64,000 nucleotides of DNA from Burkholderiales bacterium (GTDB taxonomy: Bacteria > Pseudomonadota > Gammaproteobacteria > Burkholderiales > WYBJ01): positions 16,428-80,427 of the forward strand of contig JALHQN010000020.1 in NCBI GenBank assembly GCA_022841915.1. Direction: 5' to 3'. The translations under genes were made by a program, and so were the position numbers. A model generated the notes under the pieces. The model made no database searches. It was not told the DNA's origin and was given only the letters and a program-made list of their open reading frames with translations. Numbering within the stretch: the first letter of the stretch is position 1; each line of letters begins with the position of its first letter. This document shows, one piece after another, positions 17,074 through 26,443 of the stretch.

Positions 17074-19263
17074 CTAGCTGGCACGACTCGCCATGAGTTC
17101 CAGCAGGACGTGCTGGGCCGTATACGCATGCGCACCCCGCGGCATGCGCCGCTTGTACTGCCCCTCGGAGTCCATCTCCCAGGCTTCGGTATTGTCGGCC
17201 AGATACGGCTTCAGGCCCTCTTCCATCACGCGCTTCTTCAGGCGCTTGTCGAGCACCGGAAAACATACTTCGATGCGGCGAAAGAAGTTTCGATCCATCC
17301 AGTCGGCGCTGGCGAGGAACACATCGTTCGCACCGCCATTGAAGAAATAGAAGATGCGCGTGTGCTCGAGGAATCGCCCGATCACCGAACGCACCCGGAT
17401 GTTCTCGGACAGCCCCGGCACGCCGGGACGCAGGGCACAGACACCGCGCACGATCAGATCGATCTTCACGCCGGCTTGCGACGCCTGGTAGAGCGCTTCG
17501 ACGATCTCGGGCTCGAGCAGCGAATTCATCTTGGCGATGATGCGCCCACGCTTGTTCTGCTTGGCCTGGGCCGTCTCGCGTCCGATGGCGGCCAGCATGC
17601 GCTGATGCATGGTGAACGGCGACTGCCACAGATGTTTCAACTTGCTCGCGCGCCCCAGGCCGGTCAGCTGCATGAACACGTCATTGACCTCCGCGCAGAT
17701 CTCCTCGTTGCAGGTGAACAAACCGATGTCGGTGTAGAGCCGCGTGGTGCGCGGATGGTAATTGCCGGTCGACAGATGCACGTACCGGCGCAGCTTGTTC
17801 TCTTCGCGCCGCACGACCAGAGCCATCTTCGCGTGCGTCTTGTGCCCCACGACCCCATACACCACGTGCGCGCCGGCCTCCTCCAGACGCGATGCCCAGT
17901 TGATGTTCGCTTCCTCGTCGAAGCGGGCAAGTAGCTCGACCACGACAGTGACGACCTTGCCCGCCCTCGCGGCGGCAATCAGCGTTTCCATCAGTTCGGA
18001 CTCGGGCCCGGTGCGATAGATGGTCATCTTGATGGCTACCACCTTGGGATCGCTGACAGCCTGCTCGATGAAGTTCACCACCGGACCGAACGACTGATAG
18101 GGGTGGTGCAACAGGATGTCACCCCGGCGCATCGCATCGAAAATCGCGGGACGGCGGATCAGCGCACTCGGAATGCCGGGCGCGAATGCCGGGAATTTAA
18201 GGTCCGACCGATCGACCCTGTCCAGAACCTCGACGAGGCGAACGAGATTCACCGGCCCGTTGACCTGGTAGAGATCCCGGGGCGTGAGATTGAACTGCTG
18301 CAGTAGCACCTCGGTGACATGCGCGGGACAGACATCCGACACCTCCAGCCGCACCCCGTCGCCGAAATGGCGTTGCGACAATTCGCCTTGCAAGGCCATG
18401 CGCAGGCTCTTGACGCCCTGCAGCTCCTCCTCGTCGAGAAAAAGGTCGCTGTTGCGGGTGAGTTGAAACTGGTAGCAGCCCTTCACGACCATGCCGGCGA
18501 ACAGCTCGCCGACATGCGCGTGCAGAATGGACGACAGGAATGCAAAGCCGTATTCGCAGCCGGCCACCTTCTTCGGCAACGGGATGAGTCGGGGCAACAC
18601 GCGAGGCGCCTGCACGATCGCGTAGCCGCTGCGCCGGCCGAACGCGTCCTTGCCCTCGAGTTCGATGACGAAGTTGAGGCTCTTGTTCAGCAGGCGCGGA
18701 AACGGATGCGCCGGATCGAGACCGAGCGGCGTAAGCAGCGGCATCATTTCCCGAAAGAAATACGCCTTCACCCACGCCTTCTGCACCTCGTTCCATTTAC
18801 TGCGCCGCAAAAAGCGGATCCCCTCACCCGCCAGCGCCGGCAAGATGTCCTCGTTGAGCAACCGGTACATGCGCTCGCACAAGGCATGCGCCTCGGATGC
18901 GATCTGGCGAAACACCTGTTCGGGGGGCATGCCGTCGGGGCCGGGCTCCTCGGAACCCGCCGCGATCTGCGCCTTGAGGCCGGCCACGCGGATTTCGAAG
19001 AACTCGTCGAGATTGCTGTCGGCAATGCAAAGAAAGCGCAAGCGCTCCAGCAAGGGCGTACGCTTGTCCTCGGCTTGAGCGAGCACCCTGCGGTTGAACT
19101 CGAGCAGACCGAGCTCGCGATTGAGCATTCGGGCCGAACCTCGGCGCGGAAGGGCTGAGGCTGCTCGTCCGCCGCCCGCCGGCTTGCGCTCCCGCTTCGG
19201 CTTCGGCGCTTGCTTGGGCTTCGGCTCGATTGGAGCTTTCTTGCGACCTGGCTTTTGCGCCAT
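17074..19263 (-). CDS. ppk1: Polyphosphate kinase 1
   Basis: 729 residues. Reversibly polymerises the gamma-phosphate of ATP into polyphosphate. The N domain begins LNRELGLLEFNRRVLAQA, followed by the head domain. The two phospholipase-D-like catalytic domains carry the autophosphorylated histidine motif GHKTHAKMALVVRR (about residue 470) and the second histidine EHTRIFYF (about residue 636). Other landmarks are FAMRRGD-like DAMRRGDILLHHPYQSF and STGNYHPRTTRLYTD. An unusual Lys/Pro-rich basic N-terminal tail of about 40 residues precedes the N domain. ATG 19263 (MAQKPGRKK) is preferred over the track start 19299. First gene of the minus-strand run ppk1, CYTH-CHAD, sixA, pap. Confidence 0.96.
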   Translation of the reverse strand: MAQKPGRKKAPIEPKPKQAPKPKRERKPAGGGRAASALPRRGSARMLNRELGLLEFNRRVLAQAEDKRTPLLERLRFLCIADSNLDEFFEIRVAGLKAQIAAGSEEPGPDGMPPEQVFRQIASEAHALCERMYRLLNEDILPALAGEGIRFLRRSKWNEVQKAWVKAYFFREMMPLLTPLGLDPAHPFPRLLNKSLNFVIELEGKDAFGRRSGYAIVQAPRVLPRLIPLPKKVAGCEYGFAFLSSILHAHVGELFAGMVVKGCYQFQLTRNSDLFLDEEELQGVKSLRMALQGELSQRHFGDGVRLEVSDVCPAHVTEVLLQQFNLTPRDLYQVNGPVNLVRLVEVLDRVDRSDLKFPAFAPGIPSALIRRPAIFDAMRRGDILLHHPYQSFGPVVNFIEQAVSDPKVVAIKMTIYRTGPESELMETLIAAARAGKVVTVVVELLARFDEEANINWASRLEEAGAHVVYGVVGHKTHAKMALVVRREENKLRRYVHLSTGNYHPRTTRLYTDIGLFTCNEEICAEVNDVFMQLTGLGRASKLKHLWQSPFTMHQRMLAAIGRETAQAKQNKRGRIIAKMNSLLEPEIVEALYQASQAGVKIDLIVRGVCALRPGVPGLSENIRVRSVIGRFLEHTRIFYFFNGGANDVFLASADWMDRNFFRRIEVCFPVLDKRLKKRVMEEGLKPYLADNTEAWEMDSEGQYKRRMPRGAHAYTAQHVLLELMASRAS

Positions 19264-19382
19264 CTGGATCCGCCTTCGGGTAGACACTGCAAGCCTCACG
19301 CGATTTCATCGACAAGGCCAATGATGCCACTCGGGTACCGGGCGCCTGTTGACCGCCGTCAACGGCAGCCCTGAGGACGCAG

Positions 19383-19652
19383 CTACTTCGGCGGCACGTA
19401 ACCCGCCGCCGTGTCCGCACCATCGCCGAAGAAATGCTTATCCATCTGCTCGGCGAGATACTTGCGGGCCTTGGGATCCGCCAGGTTGAGCCGGTTCTCG
19501 TTCACCAGCATGGTCTGCTGCCGCAGCCACTGCGCCCAGGCCTCTTTCGACACGTTTTCGAAGATCCGCTTACCCAGTTCGCCCGGATAGGGGGCAAAGT
19601 CCAGACCTTCGGCTTCCCGTCCCAGTTTGATGCAATGAACCATGCGAGCCAT
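19383..19652 (-). CDS. yggX: Oxidative damage protection protein / probable Fe(2+)-trafficking protein YggX
   Basis: 89 residues, the standard length. The conserved start [19 protein letters not shown] includes the single conserved Cys. It continues with [38 protein letters not shown] and the C-terminal helix. In E. coli and Salmonella it protects Fe-S clusters from oxidants and is SoxRS-controlled. Here it lies between argA and ppk1 on the same strand, 55 bases after argA. Confidence 0.95.
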   Translation of the reverse strand: MARMVHCIKLGREAEGLDFAPYPGELGKRIFENVSKEAWAQWLRQQTMLVNENRLNLADPKARKYLAEQMDKHFFGDGADTAAGYVPPK

Positions 19653-19707
19653 GATCGATACCTCTCTCTACCTTGCCGTCTTGTGATTGAGTGGCTGAAG
19701 CCGATGC

Positions 19708-21027
19708 CTAAAGCGCCTTGATCAGCACCTTGGAGCGGCGCTGCCAGTTGTATAGCGCCCGCTTGTCCGCAGGCAACGCATCGATGTTTGCCTCGCTGAA
19801 ACCGCGCTCGATGAACCAGTGGGCCGCCCGGGTGGTGAGCACGAACAGCCGTTCGATACCCCGCGCGTGCGCCTTGCCTTCGATGACGTTGAGCAGATCG
19901 GCCCCGTGGCCCGCGTCGCGGTAATCGGGATGCACGGCAAGACACGCCAGCTCGGCCGCCTTCGCATCGGGGTAGGGATACAAAGCCGCGCACCCGACGA
20001 TCATTCCGTCGTGGTCGACTACGCTGAAGCGGTCGATCTCGATCTCCAACAGCTCGCGCCCTCGCTTCACGAGCGTCCCTTCGTCTTCCAGGGGCGAGAT
20101 CAGCGCCAGCACGCCCCCGACGTCGTCGATGGTCGCATCGCGCAGGTGATCGAGCGAGTGACGCACAACCATCGTGCCCACGCCCTCGCGCGTGAACAGC
20201 TCGAGCAACAGCGCCCCGTCGAGATGACGGTTGATGAGATGCACCCGGCGCACCCCGCCCCGGCAGGCCTCCAGTGCGTGCGGCAAAAACAGATGGATGT
20301 CCTCGGCGACTTTTCGGCTGCGCCGCAACAACCGTTCGCCTTCGTCGACCGGCAGCTCTCGAATCAATCCCCCGCGAGCCCGCTCCACCCCGACCGTGTC
20401 GACCAGGAAGAGCAGTTTGTCGGCCTTGAGGGCAATGGCTGCTCGGGCAGCGACGTTCTCGACCGTCAGATTGAAGGTTTCACCGGTGGCGGAATACCCC
20501 AGCGGCGGCAGCAAGACAATCGACCCACCGTCGAGCGCGGCGCGTATCCCCACCGCATCGACCTTGCGGACCTCGCCCGTATACAGCATATCCGTACCGT
20601 CCAGGATCCCCATGGGCTTGGCGGTCACGAAATTGCCGCTCGCCACACGGATATCTGCGCCCGCCATGGGCGAGTTCGGCAAGCCCGTGGACAACGAGGC
20701 TTCGATCTCCGAGCGCACGGTGCCCACGGCCTCCCTCACGCACTTGAGCGCTGCCGCGTCCGTGATCCGCACACCGTCGCGGTACTGCGTCTTGTGCTTG
20801 CGCTCCTTGAGCAAGCCGTCGATCTGGCTGCGCGTCCCGAATGCCAGCACGATGCGCGCTCCGAGGGCTGCGAGAAGATTCAGGTCGTGGCTGAGGGCGA
20901 CGAAACGCCCATCCGCAACCACCTCGCCGCCGCATGCGATGACGAAGGTCTTGCCGCGAAAGGCATGAATATACGGGGTGGCCGCACGGAACCACTCGAC
21001 GAAGGCCTGTGACGACGCCGGGGACAA
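19708..21027 (-). CDS. argA: Amino-acid N-acetyltransferase (N-acetylglutamate synthase), ArgA type
   Basis: Makes N-acetylglutamate from acetyl-CoA and glutamate, the first arginine-synthesis step. The N-terminal amino-acid-kinase-like domain begins RGKTFVIACGGEVVADG and runs to about residue 290. The C-terminal GNAT domain has LACLAVHPDYRDAGHGADLL and ends LYNWQRRSKVLIKAL, typical of ArgA. The track start is TTG 21027, but the only good Shine-Dalgarno (AGGAG) sits 6 bases before an in-frame CTG at 21037-21039, with an in-frame TAG just upstream of it. The real start may therefore be CTG (443 residues). Divergent from the glrK operon. Confidence 0.93.
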   Translation of the reverse strand: MSPASSQAFVEWFRAATPYIHAFRGKTFVIACGGEVVADGRFVALSHDLNLLAALGARIVLAFGTRSQIDGLLKERKHKTQYRDGVRITDAAALKCVREAVGTVRSEIEASLSTGLPNSPMAGADIRVASGNFVTAKPMGILDGTDMLYTGEVRKVDAVGIRAALDGGSIVLLPPLGYSATGETFNLTVENVAARAAIALKADKLLFLVDTVGVERARGGLIRELPVDEGERLLRRSRKVAEDIHLFLPHALEACRGGVRRVHLINRHLDGALLLELFTREGVGTMVVRHSLDHLRDATIDDVGGVLALISPLEDEGTLVKRGRELLEIEIDRFSVVDHDGMIVGCAALYPYPDAKAAELACLAVHPDYRDAGHGADLLNVIEGKAHARGIERLFVLTTRAAHWFIERGFSEANIDALPADKRALYNWQRRSKVLIKAL

Positions 21028-21308
21028 GACACGATCCAGGTTGATCTCCTAACCGAAGCAACATGATATTCGAGCCGGCTGGCCCGCGGAACCGCCTCCT
21101 GCAGACGCCGACATGGCCGACCGGTGCGCGTTGTCGCCCTGCCGGCGGTCGGATTGCACAGTCGGTCGCAGACAGAATTGCCTATACTCGCCCCGAAGCG
21201 CGCCTGAAGCACCGGGCGGTCGAGTGAACTACAGTAATACACGCGATGCAAGCGACGCCCGGCATTTCTCCGGCGCGCCTGTCGGCCGCAAGCAAGCATC
21301 CATCACCC

Positions 21309-22763
21309 ATGCGCATGCCCTACCCCCGGTCGTTCTTCGGCCTGCTCGTCCTCGGCTTCGCCCTGGTCCTGACACCGCTGGTCGTCGGTCTGGCAACGAG
21401 CGCAGTCTATACGGATCGGCTTGCGGTCCGCGCTCAAAGCGCGCTGCAGCAGGCAGTTCAGGTCACGCAGACGACCCGACGCATCGCGGCCGTCGTCCGC
21501 GAACTGGAGCGCAGTGCCAAGCAATCGGCGATCCTCGGCGAACGCACCCTGTCCGAACCCTACCTGGCCTGGCGCAAGCAGCTCATCGGGGCCGTGGCGC
21601 AGTTGGCGACTGCGCCGTTCGACCCCGCTCAGCGCGCACGGCTCGCCCGGGTACTCGAGATCGAAGCTGCCGTCTTCGCAGCGATGTCGGAGGCGTCGGG
21701 GCCCGAGCCCCTGGAGGCCGCCAACGCCGGCTTCGACGAAGCCAACCGCCTGACCACTGCAATCATCGACCAAGGCGATGCGTTGATCGAGCGTGAAAGC
21801 CGGTCGATGAACGCGATGGCCGATCAAGCGCAGAAAGTGGTCTACTGGCAGCTGGCGGCCGCCCTCCCTCTGATGATCGTGGTGGTTTCCGGCGTGGCGC
21901 TGGCGCTGGCGCGGCCGGTGCGCAAACTCGACGCCGCCATCGGCGCCATCGGTGCGGGCCGATGGTCCGATCCGGTCGGCGTTTCGGGGCCGAGAGATTT
22001 GGAGCTGTTGGGCCGCCGCCTGGAGTGGCTTCGTTCCGAGCTGCTCGGACTGGAGCAGCAGAAGAACCGCTTCCTGCGCCATGTCGCTCACGATCTCAAG
22101 ACACCGCTGGCCGCCGTGCGGGAGAGCGCGGACCTGCTGGTCGAGCGCTTCAGCGGCCCGCTATCGCCCACGCAGCGGGAACTGGCCGAGATCCTGCAAC
22201 GCAACGCTCTTGAACTGCAGCGCTTGATCGAAGATCTGCTGCTGCTCGGTGAAGCGCAGTTTCGCCGCATGAGCGTCGAACTCGCCGACGTGGACTTCCC
22301 GGCGATCGTGGAGCAGGTCCGCTCGGACCACGAACTCGCCGCCCGCGCCAAGAGCCTGACGGTGACGCTCGAACTCGACACGGACGCCTCCCGCTTCGTC
22401 GCCGACCAAGACAAGCTGCGGGTAATCCTGGACAATCTCCTCTCCAATGCCATCAAGCACTCGCCTGCGGGCGGCACGATCGAAATCATGGCCCAGCAAG
22501 CAAACGACGCCATTACGATCGGGGTGCATGATCAGGGCCCGGGCATCAGGCCTGAAGACCGGGAGAAGGTCTTCGATCCGTTCTACCAGGGCCAGACCCG
22601 AGGCAACGGCATCGTAAAAAGCAGCGGTGTGGGCCTGTCCATCGTGCGCGAGTATGCGTTGGCCCATGGCGGCAAAGCATGGGTGGCGGACGACGAGCGC
22701 GGCGGAGCCCGGCTTTGTGTCAGCTTGGCACGCTCGAGCACCGGCACCGCGGAGAGCCCATGA
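21309..22763 (+). CDS. glrK: Sensor histidine kinase, GlrK/QseE-like
   Basis: 484 residues from ATG 21309. TM1 (FFGLLVLGFALVLTPLVVGLA), a periplasmic helical sensor region of ~140 residues, TM2 (about 185-205), HAMP, DHp with the phospho-accepting His in FLRHVAHDLKTPLAA (about residue 259), then the catalytic ATPase domain (N box DNLLSNAIKHS, G1 DQGPGIRPEDRE, GVGLSIVREY). Gene order kinase, QseG-like lipoprotein, sigma-54 response regulator matches the enterobacterial glrK-qseG-glrR operon, which in E. coli controls the glmY small RNA and cell-envelope responses. The stop overlaps the next gene's start by 4 bases (ATGA). Confidence 0.9.
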   Translation: MRMPYPRSFFGLLVLGFALVLTPLVVGLATSAVYTDRLAVRAQSALQQAVQVTQTTRRIAAVVRELERSAKQSAILGERTLSEPYLAWRKQLIGAVAQLATAPFDPAQRARLARVLEIEAAVFAAMSEASGPEPLEAANAGFDEANRLTTAIIDQGDALIERESRSMNAMADQAQKVVYWQLAAALPLMIVVVSGVALALARPVRKLDAAIGAIGAGRWSDPVGVSGPRDLELLGRRLEWLRSELLGLEQQKNRFLRHVAHDLKTPLAAVRESADLLVERFSGPLSPTQRELAEILQRNALELQRLIEDLLLLGEAQFRRMSVELADVDFPAIVEQVRSDHELAARAKSLTVTLELDTDASRFVADQDKLRVILDNLLSNAIKHSPAGGTIEIMAQQANDAITIGVHDQGPGIRPEDREKVFDPFYQGQTRGNGIVKSSGVGLSIVREYALAHGGKAWVADDERGGARLCVSLARSSTGTAESP

Positions 22764-23317
22764 AGAAGAAACTGATTGCGGTCTGCCTGGCGAGCGCGCT
22801 GCTCTCGGCCTGCGCCACCAGACCGCCGGACGAACCGGTGTTGCCGGTGCCGAGCGAGCCGCCCCCCGTCGCGACCACCCTCCCGGCCCCGAAGGCCGAA
22901 GAAGAACGACCGTTGCCGGCCCCCGTCGTCGTCAAAAGCGGGGCCGTGCGGGCGATCGAGTACTTTACAGGTACGCGGCAGCGGCCCGCGCGCGAACTGC
23001 GCACCGAGTACGAGGCGGTACGCAGATCGTTCGCCAACACGCGCTCGGATTACGATCGCGTTCGTCTGGCCTTGTTGCTCAGCCTGCCCAACGCCCCATT
23101 CAATGACGAAAATCAGGCCCTGGAGTTGCTGGAGCCCCTTTCGCGCGATGTGGGCAACGAATACAACGGCCTGGCACAATTGGTAACGACCTTGCTGGCC
23201 GAGCAGCGCCGGCGCACCTACCAGGCGAGCGCCCTGCAACAGAAACTCGATCGCATCAAAGCACTGGAGCAGGAAATGCAACAACGCGCCGCCACTCCGG
23301 AGTCCAAGAAACGATGA
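22760..23317 (+). CDS. qseG: QseG/YfhG-like outer membrane lipoprotein of the GlrKR system
   Basis: 185 residues from ATG 22760 (MKKKLIAVCLASALLSACAT); the track start at 22679 lies inside glrK. The lipobox LLSAC predicts cleavage before the Cys and lipid anchoring. After a Pro-rich linker the body is helical (LRTEYEAVRRSFANTRSDYDRVRLALLLSL), ending in a predicted coiled coil (LQQKLDRIKALEQEMQQ). Homologues in enterobacteria are the third member of the GlrK/GlrR operon and activate the kinase. Both ends overlap neighbours by 4 bases, so the three genes are translationally coupled. Confidence 0.82.
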   Translation: MKKKLIAVCLASALLSACATRPPDEPVLPVPSEPPPVATTLPAPKAEEERPLPAPVVVKSGAVRAIEYFTGTRQRPARELRTEYEAVRRSFANTRSDYDRVRLALLLSLPNAPFNDENQALELLEPLSRDVGNEYNGLAQLVTTLLAEQRRRTYQASALQQKLDRIKALEQEMQQRAATPESKKR

Positions 23318-24669
23318 CCGCTCCTGCCCGCATCCTGATCGTGGACGACGATCCCGACCTCCTGAGGCTGCTCGCGATACGCCTCGAAGGCGCCGGTTAT
23401 CATCCCATCGCCGCCGAAAGCGCGGAGAAGGCCCTGGGGCTCTTGGCGGTCGAGCGGCCCGCAGTCGTGATCACCGATATACGCATGGGCGGCATGGATG
23501 GACTGGCGCTGTTCGACGCGGTCCATCAGAGTTATCCGAGCCTGCCCGTGATCATCCTGACCGCCCACGGCACCATTCCCGATGCCGTGGCCGCAACCCA
23601 GCGCGGTGTCTTCGGCTTCCTCACCAAGCCGGTCGATTCCAAGCATCTGCTCGACGAGGTGAGCCGCGCCGTTCGCGTTTCGTCGCACGCCGCCGCCGAG
23701 CGGCACGACGAGATGGGCGTGCTGACGGGCATCGCGACCAGAAGCTCACGCATGCAGGAATTGCTGGCCAAGGCGCGTCTGGTCGCGCCCACGGAAGCCA
23801 GCGTGCTGATCCTCGGTGAGAGCGGCACCGGCAAGGAATTGCTCGCGCGCGCCATTCACCAGGCAAGTTCACGCCGCGACAAACCCTTCGTCGCGATCAA
23901 TTGCGCTGCGATACCGGCCGAGCTGCTCGAATCCGAGCTGTTCGGCTACCTGCGCGGCGCCTTTACCGGCGCCACCCGCGACCACGACGGCCTGTTCGCC
24001 GCCGCCCACGGCGGCACCTTGCTGCTGGACGAAATCGGCGACATGCCGATTGCCTTGCAGGCGAAGCTGCTGCGTGTGTTGCAGGAACGCCAGGTCCGTC
24101 CGCTCGGCTCGACCTATGCGCGGGAGATCGATGTCCGACTCGTCTCCGCCAGCCACCGGGACATCGAAGCCGCGGTGGCCTCCGATCAGTTCCGCGAGGA
24201 TCTCTACTACCGGCTGAACGTGGTGACCCTGCGCGTGCCATCGCTTGCCGAACGGCGGGACGACATCGCGCTGCTGGCCAATCACTTCCTGCGCGAACTG
24301 GCTGCCCAGTACGGCCGCAAGCTCAATGGTTTCGCCCCCGATGCCCTGGCCTCGCTGGTTGCGGCCGACTGGCCGGGCAACGTACGTCAGCTGCGCAATG
24401 TGGTCGAGCAGGCAGTCGCCCTCGCGACCACCGCGCTCGTGCCGGCGAGCCTCGTCGACGAGGCCATCAGCCATCAAAGCAAGCAGTTCACTTCCCTGGA
24501 GGAGGCGCGACGCCGGTTCGAACACGATTACCTGGTGCAGTTGCTCAAGATCACGGCCGGCAACGTGACCCGAGCATCCCGGCTTGCGCGCCGCAACCGC
24601 ACGGAGTTCTACAAGCTTCTGCAGCGGCACAAACTCGAACCCGCGGCCTTCAAGGCGCACGCCCGCTAG
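23314..24669 (+). CDS. glrR: Sigma-54-dependent response regulator, GlrR-like
   Basis: 451 residues. Receiver domain with phospho-acceptor Asp in VVITDIRMGG (about residue 55) and the switch Thr/Lys in LTAHG and FLTKPVD. AAA+ domain with Walker A GESGTGKE, an intact sigma-54-contacting GAFTGA loop (YLRGAFTGATRDHDG), Walker B GGTLLLDEIGD, and arginine-finger region FREDLYYRLNV. Fis-type helix-turn-helix at the C-terminus (AGNVTRASRLARRNRTEFYKLL). An intact GAFTGA means it should activate RpoN-dependent promoters; no target promoter was recognised in this window. Confidence 0.93.
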   Translation: MTAPARILIVDDDPDLLRLLAIRLEGAGYHPIAAESAEKALGLLAVERPAVVITDIRMGGMDGLALFDAVHQSYPSLPVIILTAHGTIPDAVAATQRGVFGFLTKPVDSKHLLDEVSRAVRVSSHAAAERHDEMGVLTGIATRSSRMQELLAKARLVAPTEASVLILGESGTGKELLARAIHQASSRRDKPFVAINCAAIPAELLESELFGYLRGAFTGATRDHDGLFAAAHGGTLLLDEIGDMPIALQAKLLRVLQERQVRPLGSTYAREIDVRLVSASHRDIEAAVASDQFREDLYYRLNVVTLRVPSLAERRDDIALLANHFLRELAAQYGRKLNGFAPDALASLVAADWPGNVRQLRNVVEQAVALATTALVPASLVDEAISHQSKQFTSLEEARRRFEHDYLVQLLKITAGNVTRASRLARRNRTEFYKLLQRHKLEPAAFKAHAR

Positions 24670-24752
24670 CGACTGAGCCCGAGCAGCGCGAGACCGGACC
24701 GGGATCGGCTAGACTTGCACACGGTCACGCTCGACCGCCCGGGTTACGCTCG

Positions 24753-25484
24753 TCAAAAATCGCCCCAAAGCGCCTGCAACGCGGCCAAGGCCGCCAGCCC
24801 CGCCGTCTCGGTCCGCAGCACCCGCGGCCCCAGTCGCACCGGCGTGAATTCGTAGTGCAGGGCGAGTTCCATCTCTTCGTCGGTCAATCCGGCCTCGGCC
24901 CCGGCGAGCAGTTCCATCGAGCCGGTGGGCGCCCCGAGCTCGGAAAGTCGCTGTGGCGCCGTCGGTTGGAGCACCAGCCGATGCGCCGACTGCCGAGGTT
25001 CGGCTAGCCAAGTCGTGAACTCGACCAAGGGTCGCACCTCGGGCACCCGATTGCGGCCACATTGCTCGCACGCGGCATTCACGACGCGTTGCCAATGCGC
25101 CACACGCCGCTCGGCCCGCTCGCCTTCGAGGCGGACTTTCGTGCGTCGGGTCGAGAGCGGTTGCACCCAACCGACGCCGAGTTCGACCGCCTTCTGCAGC
25201 GTGAACTCCATCCGCTCGCCTGCCGAGACCGCCTGCAACAGACCGACCTGGAGCGACGACTCCCGCTCGATGTCGTCGAACCGGGTCAGACGCACCCTGA
25301 CCCCGGCGCGCTCGATGGTGCGTATGGCGCCGTGATGCTCGCCGCCCGTGCCGTCGAAAAGCACGACCTCGTCGCCGATCTTCAGGCGCAGCACGCGTCC
25401 GAGATGATGCGAACTTGCCTCGTCCAGGCAGACATCTCGCCCGACTTGCAGGCGTTCGCGATGGTAAACTCGAGGGGATCTCAT
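24753..25484 (-). CDS. rsmE: 16S rRNA (uracil(1498)-N(3))-methyltransferase
   Basis: 243 residues from ATG 25484 (MRSPRVYHRERL); the track ORF starts further upstream at 25670. SPOUT-class methyltransferase that methylates U1498 of 16S rRNA. The N-terminal PUA-like domain (HHLGRVLRLKIGDEVVLFDG) is followed by QKAVELGVGWVQPLSTRRT, where the Glu/Lys-rich loop is typical. C-terminal knot motifs are LLAGAEAGLTDEEMELA (IGPEGG equivalent, here GAEAG) and LGPRVLRTETAGLAAL. The replacement of the usual GPEGG glycine pattern by GAEAG is a mild divergence. Convergent with glrR. Confidence 0.92.
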   Translation of the reverse strand: MRSPRVYHRERLQVGRDVCLDEASSHHLGRVLRLKIGDEVVLFDGTGGEHHGAIRTIERAGVRVRLTRFDDIERESSLQVGLLQAVSAGERMEFTLQKAVELGVGWVQPLSTRRTKVRLEGERAERRVAHWQRVVNAACEQCGRNRVPEVRPLVEFTTWLAEPRQSAHRLVLQPTAPQRLSELGAPTGSMELLAGAEAGLTDEEMELALHYEFTPVRLGPRVLRTETAGLAALAALQALWGDF

Positions 25485-25503
25485 AGTAGATAGACGGCCG
25501 TTC

Positions 25504-26403
25504 ATGCTGGCCTGCGATTCGCAGATCCGCACAATCATGGCACACCCGCCTGCCCAATCCAACGTGTCCTCATCGAACGCAGCCGATAACTCTGCCCAGC
25601 AACGAGCCGACGCCCGCATGCTCGAACCGCTGATCGAGGTGGTGCGCGGGGTCGCCTCCAGAGAGATCATGCCGCGCTACCTCAAGGTTGCGCACAGCCG
25701 CAAAGCCGATGGCAGCCTGTTCACCGAGGCGGATATCGCCGCCCAGGAAGCATTGAAGCTCGGCCTGTGCAGCCTCATCGACATACCGGTCGTCGCAGAG
25801 GAGATGACCCAACAAGAGCAGGCCGAACAATGGCTGGAGGGTGCCGCGGGCCTGTGGTGCGTGGATCCGATCGACGGCACGTCCAACTTCGTCAACGGCC
25901 TGCCCTATTTCGCCGTATCGGTCGCATTGATGCGCCACGGCCGACCGGTGCTGGGGGTGGTCTACGATCCGGTCGCCGACGAAGCGTTCTATGCCGCCAG
26001 CGGCCAGGGTGCGTTCCTCAACGGCGAACCGCTGCCGATCAAGACCGCGTTTCCCAGCCTGAGGAACGCGATGGCCGGCGTCGATCTGAAACGACTCGAT
26101 CATGCACTCGCACGGCACCTGGTGTCGGCGCCGCCCTACATGTCCCAGCGCAACTACGGTGCGAGCGCGCTGGAGTGGTGCTACGCGGCGGCTGGCCGTT
26201 ACGACGTTTACCTGCACGGGGGCCAACGCCTGTGGGATTACGCTGCAGGTGCGCTCATCATGACCGAGGCCGAGGGCCAGATATGCGCGCTGGAGCAGGA
26301 CGATTTCTGGCAAGCCCCGTTGTGGCGCCGTTCGGTCATCGCCGCGCTGGACCCGAGCCTCTTCGCGTCCTGGAAATCGTGGCTGCGGGCGCACCTCACG
26401 TGA
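25504..26403 (+). CDS. Inositol monophosphatase family protein (possible histidinol-phosphatase or 3'(2'),5'-bisphosphate nucleotidase type)
   Basis: 299 residues if started at ATG 25504; ATG 25537 is an alternative, as the family body only begins near LEPLIEVVRGVASREI. Metal-binding motifs of the Mg/Li-dependent phosphatase superfamily are present: VAEEM (Glu), WCVDPIDGTSNFVNG (the DPIDGT signature) and LWDYAAGALIMTEAEG (the C-terminal WDxAAG signature). The exact substrate among inositol, histidinol or sugar phosphates is not decidable. It is divergent from rsmE with 19 bases between starts and precedes trkA by 40 bases. Confidence 0.87.
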   Translation: MLACDSQIRTIMAHPPAQSNVSSSNAADNSAQQRADARMLEPLIEVVRGVASREIMPRYLKVAHSRKADGSLFTEADIAAQEALKLGLCSLIDIPVVAEEMTQQEQAEQWLEGAAGLWCVDPIDGTSNFVNGLPYFAVSVALMRHGRPVLGVVYDPVADEAFYAASGQGAFLNGEPLPIKTAFPSLRNAMAGVDLKRLDHALARHLVSAPPYMSQRNYGASALEWCYAAAGRYDVYLHGGQRLWDYAAGALIMTEAEGQICALEQDDFWQAPLWRRSVIAALDPSLFASWKSWLRAHLT

Positions 26404-26443
26404 TGCCGAAAACCGCCTTCCATCCGATCGCGGCGCAACGACC

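Noticed and set aside
23165-23185. TGGCAC-like element resembling a sigma-54 promoter
   Set aside because: The GG-N10-GC spacing fails (it ends in AA) and it lies inside qseG, not upstream of a gene.
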